Shown: positions 5,902 through 7,234 of the stretch, one piece after another
Layout: each line of letters starts with the position of its first letter
Position numbering within the stretch: the first letter of the stretch is position 1
From: Amylibacter sp.
GTDB taxonomy: Bacteria > Pseudomonadota > Alphaproteobacteria > Rhodobacterales > Rhodobacteraceae
Assembly (NCBI GenBank): GCA_027083485.1
Contig: JALWOO010000193.1
Coordinates: 1 to 7,234, forward strand
Direction: 5' to 3'
DNA: 7,234 nt
Translations under genes and position numbers: made by a program
Notes under the pieces: model-generated
Told to the model about the DNA's origin: nothing
The model's input: the letters and a program-made list of their open reading frames with translations, nothing else
Database searches by the model: none

Positions 5902-6264
5902 ATGTCACGTGTAAAAGGCGGCCCAGCGTCGCACGCCCGTCATCGTAAAGTCGTTAAAGCTGCCAAAGGTTACTATGGCGCACGGTCTCGGAATTTCCGC
6001 ACCGCTACGCAGGCCGTAGACAAGGCAAACCAATATGCAACCCGCGACCGCAAGACCCGCAAGCGCACATTCCGCGCGCTGTGGATCCAGCGGATCAACG
6101 CCGGTGTTCGCGCAATTGATGCGTCTTTCACCTACAGCAAATTCATCAACGGCCTGACACTGGCCGGCATCGAAGTAGACCGCAAGGTTCTGGCCGATCT
6201 GGCCGTGCATGAACCTGCTGCTTTTGAAGCCATCGTTGCGCAAGCCAAAAGCGCGCTGGCTTAA
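5902..6264 (+). CDS. rplT: 50S ribosomal protein L20
   Basis: A 120-residue early-assembly protein that binds 23S rRNA. It has the expected very basic N-terminal extension ([26 protein letters not shown], residues 12-30), the helical [17 protein letters not shown] segment (53-69) and the globular C-terminus with [24 protein letters not shown]. Length is normal. The ribosome site AAGGAG (5888-5893) overlaps the rpmI TAA stop and lies 8 bases before the ATG, so translation of the two genes is probably coupled. In E. coli L20 represses this operon through its mRNA; whether that happens here is not visible. Confidence 0.98.
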   Translation: MSRVKGGPASHARHRKVVKAAKGYYGARSRNFRTATQAVDKANQYATRDRKTRKRTFRALWIQRINAGVRAIDASFTYSKFINGLTLAGIEVDRKVLADLAVHEPAAFEAIVAQAKSALA

Positions 6265-6285
6265 TTTAAGCCGGACTGAATTTTG

Positions 6286-6314
6286 AAGCCCCGCGTCTGA
6301 CGCGGGGCTTTTTT
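6286..6314 (+). terminator. Strong rho-independent terminator of rpmI-rplT
   Basis: A perfect 11-bp stem (AAGCCCCGCGT, 6286-6296, with ACGCGGGGCTT, 6300-6310) closes a CTG loop and runs into six T residues (6309-6314). It begins 21 bases after the rplT stop codon and separates the ribosomal-protein operon from pheS. Confidence 0.95.
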
Positions 6315-6344
6315 GTTTGTCGGGGTGGCGGGGGCTTTGCCATT

Positions 6345-6376
6345 CGCCGGTTGCAAATTACCGGCGGTGTGATAAT
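6345..6376 (+). promoter_or_regulatory. Candidate pheS promoter with an overlapping inverted repeat
   Basis: TGTGATAAT (6368-6376) is an extended -10 element (TGn followed by GATAAT). Directly upstream, CGCCGGT (6345-6351) and ACCGGCG (6360-6366) are exact reverse complements 8 bases apart, covering the place where a -35 box would be. No good -35 hexamer is present, as expected for an extended -10 promoter. Transcription would start near 6383, 24 bases before the pheS ATG. The repeat could be an operator. Confidence 0.45.
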
Positions 6377-6406
6377 CCAATTCCGCTGGAATAAAGGATG
6401 AGAGCC

Positions 6407-7216
6407 ATGGATGATCTGGACGCGATAAAGGCGAAATATCTGGGCGGGATTGCCCAAGCGGGCGACGAAGCCACGCTGGAAGATCTGCGCCTTGCTGCCG
6501 TGGGCAAAAAAGGCGAGGTCGCCTTGATGATGCGCGGGCTTGGCAAGATGACACCGGAAGAACGGCAAGTGGCCGGTCCGGCGTTTAACGCCCTGAAAAA
6601 CGAGATCAACTCCGCCCTTGCTGCCAAGAAAACCGCCCTTGCCGATGCGGCGCTGAATGAACGTCTGCAATCGGAATGGATTGATGTGTCACTGGCGGGG
6701 CGTCCGCGTCGCGAAGGCAGCATTCACCCGGTATCGCAAGTCACCGAAGAGGTAATCGCCATTTTCGCCGATCTGGGCTTTGCCGTGGCCGAAGGGCCGC
6801 AGATCGAAAGCGATTATTACAATTTCGACGCTCTGAACATCGCGCCGGAACATCCGGCACGTCAGGAACACGACACGTTTTATATGCACCGTGATGAAGG
6901 CGACAACCGCCCGCCGCATGTGCTGCGCACCCATACCAGCCCGGTGCAGATCCGCTATATGGAAAAACACGGCGTGCCCTGCCGGATCATCTGTCCGGGC
7001 CGCGTGTACCGCGCCGATTACGACCAGACCCACACACCGATGTTCCACCAGTACGAAGGCCTGTGCATCGACAAGGACGTGTCCATGGCCAATCTGAAAT
7101 GGGTGCTGGAAGAATTCTGCCGCGCGTTTTTCGGTATCGACGATATCGAACTACGCTTTCGCGCCTCGCATTTCCCGTTCACCGAACCCTCGGCCGAGGT
7201 CGATATCCGTTGTTAA
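6407..7216 (+). CDS. pheS: Phenylalanyl-tRNA synthetase alpha subunit, interrupted by an in-frame TAA
   Basis: The alpha subunit of the (alpha-beta)2 enzyme that charges tRNA-Phe. The visible 269 residues carry the N-terminal coiled-coil tRNA-binding arm (about 1-90), motif 1 with [11 protein letters not shown] (106-116), DTFYM (156-160), [13 protein letters not shown] (173-185), motif 2 with [21 protein letters not shown] (198-218, key Arg199, His214, Glu217) and [14 protein letters not shown] (256-269). The frame then meets TAA at 7214-7216, yet continues WDNGQL to the window edge, as PheS should. The normal protein goes on for roughly another 85-90 residues including motif 3 (the GFAFGxGxxR region), so the truncated product should be inactive. 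The ATG at 6407 is chosen because AAAGGA (6393-6398) lies 8 bases upstream and homologues begin MDDLD; the in-frame ATG at 6398 overlaps that ribosome site. pheT is expected downstream. Confidence 0.93.
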   Translation: MDDLDAIKAKYLGGIAQAGDEATLEDLRLAAVGKKGEVALMMRGLGKMTPEERQVAGPAFNALKNEINSALAAKKTALADAALNERLQSEWIDVSLAGRPRREGSIHPVSQVTEEVIAIFADLGFAVAEGPQIESDYYNFDALNIAPEHPARQEHDTFYMHRDEGDNRPPHVLRTHTSPVQIRYMEKHGVPCRIICPGRVYRADYDQTHTPMFHQYEGLCIDKDVSMANLKWVLEEFCRAFFGIDDIELRFRASHFPFTEPSAEVDIRC

Positions 7217-7234
7217 TGGGATAACGGCCAGCTG
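7214..7234 (+). other. pheS: In-frame stop codon and continuing pheS frame at the window edge
   Basis: After Cys269 the pheS frame reads TAA and then TGG GAT AAC GGC CAG CTG (WDNGQL). From memory, Rhodobacterales PheS has a serine here before a W-x-x-G-x-L segment, so a single C-to-A change in TCA would create the stop. No frame shift is needed. It may be a sequence or assembly error near a contig end, or a real nonsense mutation. Confidence 0.7.

Overview
The window reads as ordinary chromosomal DNA from an alphaproteobacterium, most likely the Rhodobacterales (Roseobacter/Rhodobacteraceae). The reasons are protein style (the PheS, HU and AMP nucleosidase sequences resemble that group as I remember it), moderately GC-rich third positions, an rpmI-rplT-pheS order, and a C-rich promoter upstream of rpmI. 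No phage, IS, CRISPR, tRNA or rRNA signal is visible. No gene-free stretch exceeds 300 bases; the longest is the divergent spacer at 4897-5094.

Left part (1-1818): the last 13 codons of a gene that may encode a c-type cytochrome end at 42, followed by a clean terminator. Next comes a small exported DUF302-type protein (169-594). Its stop codon directly abuts the stop of a convergent EamA/DMT-family exporter (595-1461, minus). An HU-type nucleoid protein gene (1528-1818, minus) lies upstream of the exporter, and its terminator hairpin ends 15 bases before the exporter start codon.

Middle part (1963-5568): a minus-strand pair encodes AMP nucleosidase (Amn) and a MmgE/PrpD-family enzyme. A short divergent region containing a perfect 8-bp inverted repeat separates this pair from a plus-strand gene for a small multi-spanning membrane protein of unknown function.

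Right part (5585-7234): a translation block. A promoter drives rpmI-rplT (L35, L20), closed by a strong terminator. A separate promoter region with an inverted repeat then precedes pheS. The pheS frame is well conserved up to an in-frame TAA at 7214-7216. The frame after the stop still reads like PheS for the last 18 bases of the window. This apparent nonsense codon in a normally essential gene is the most notable anomaly here. I did not find a convincing new multi-gene system; the remaining findings are regulatory-scale observations.
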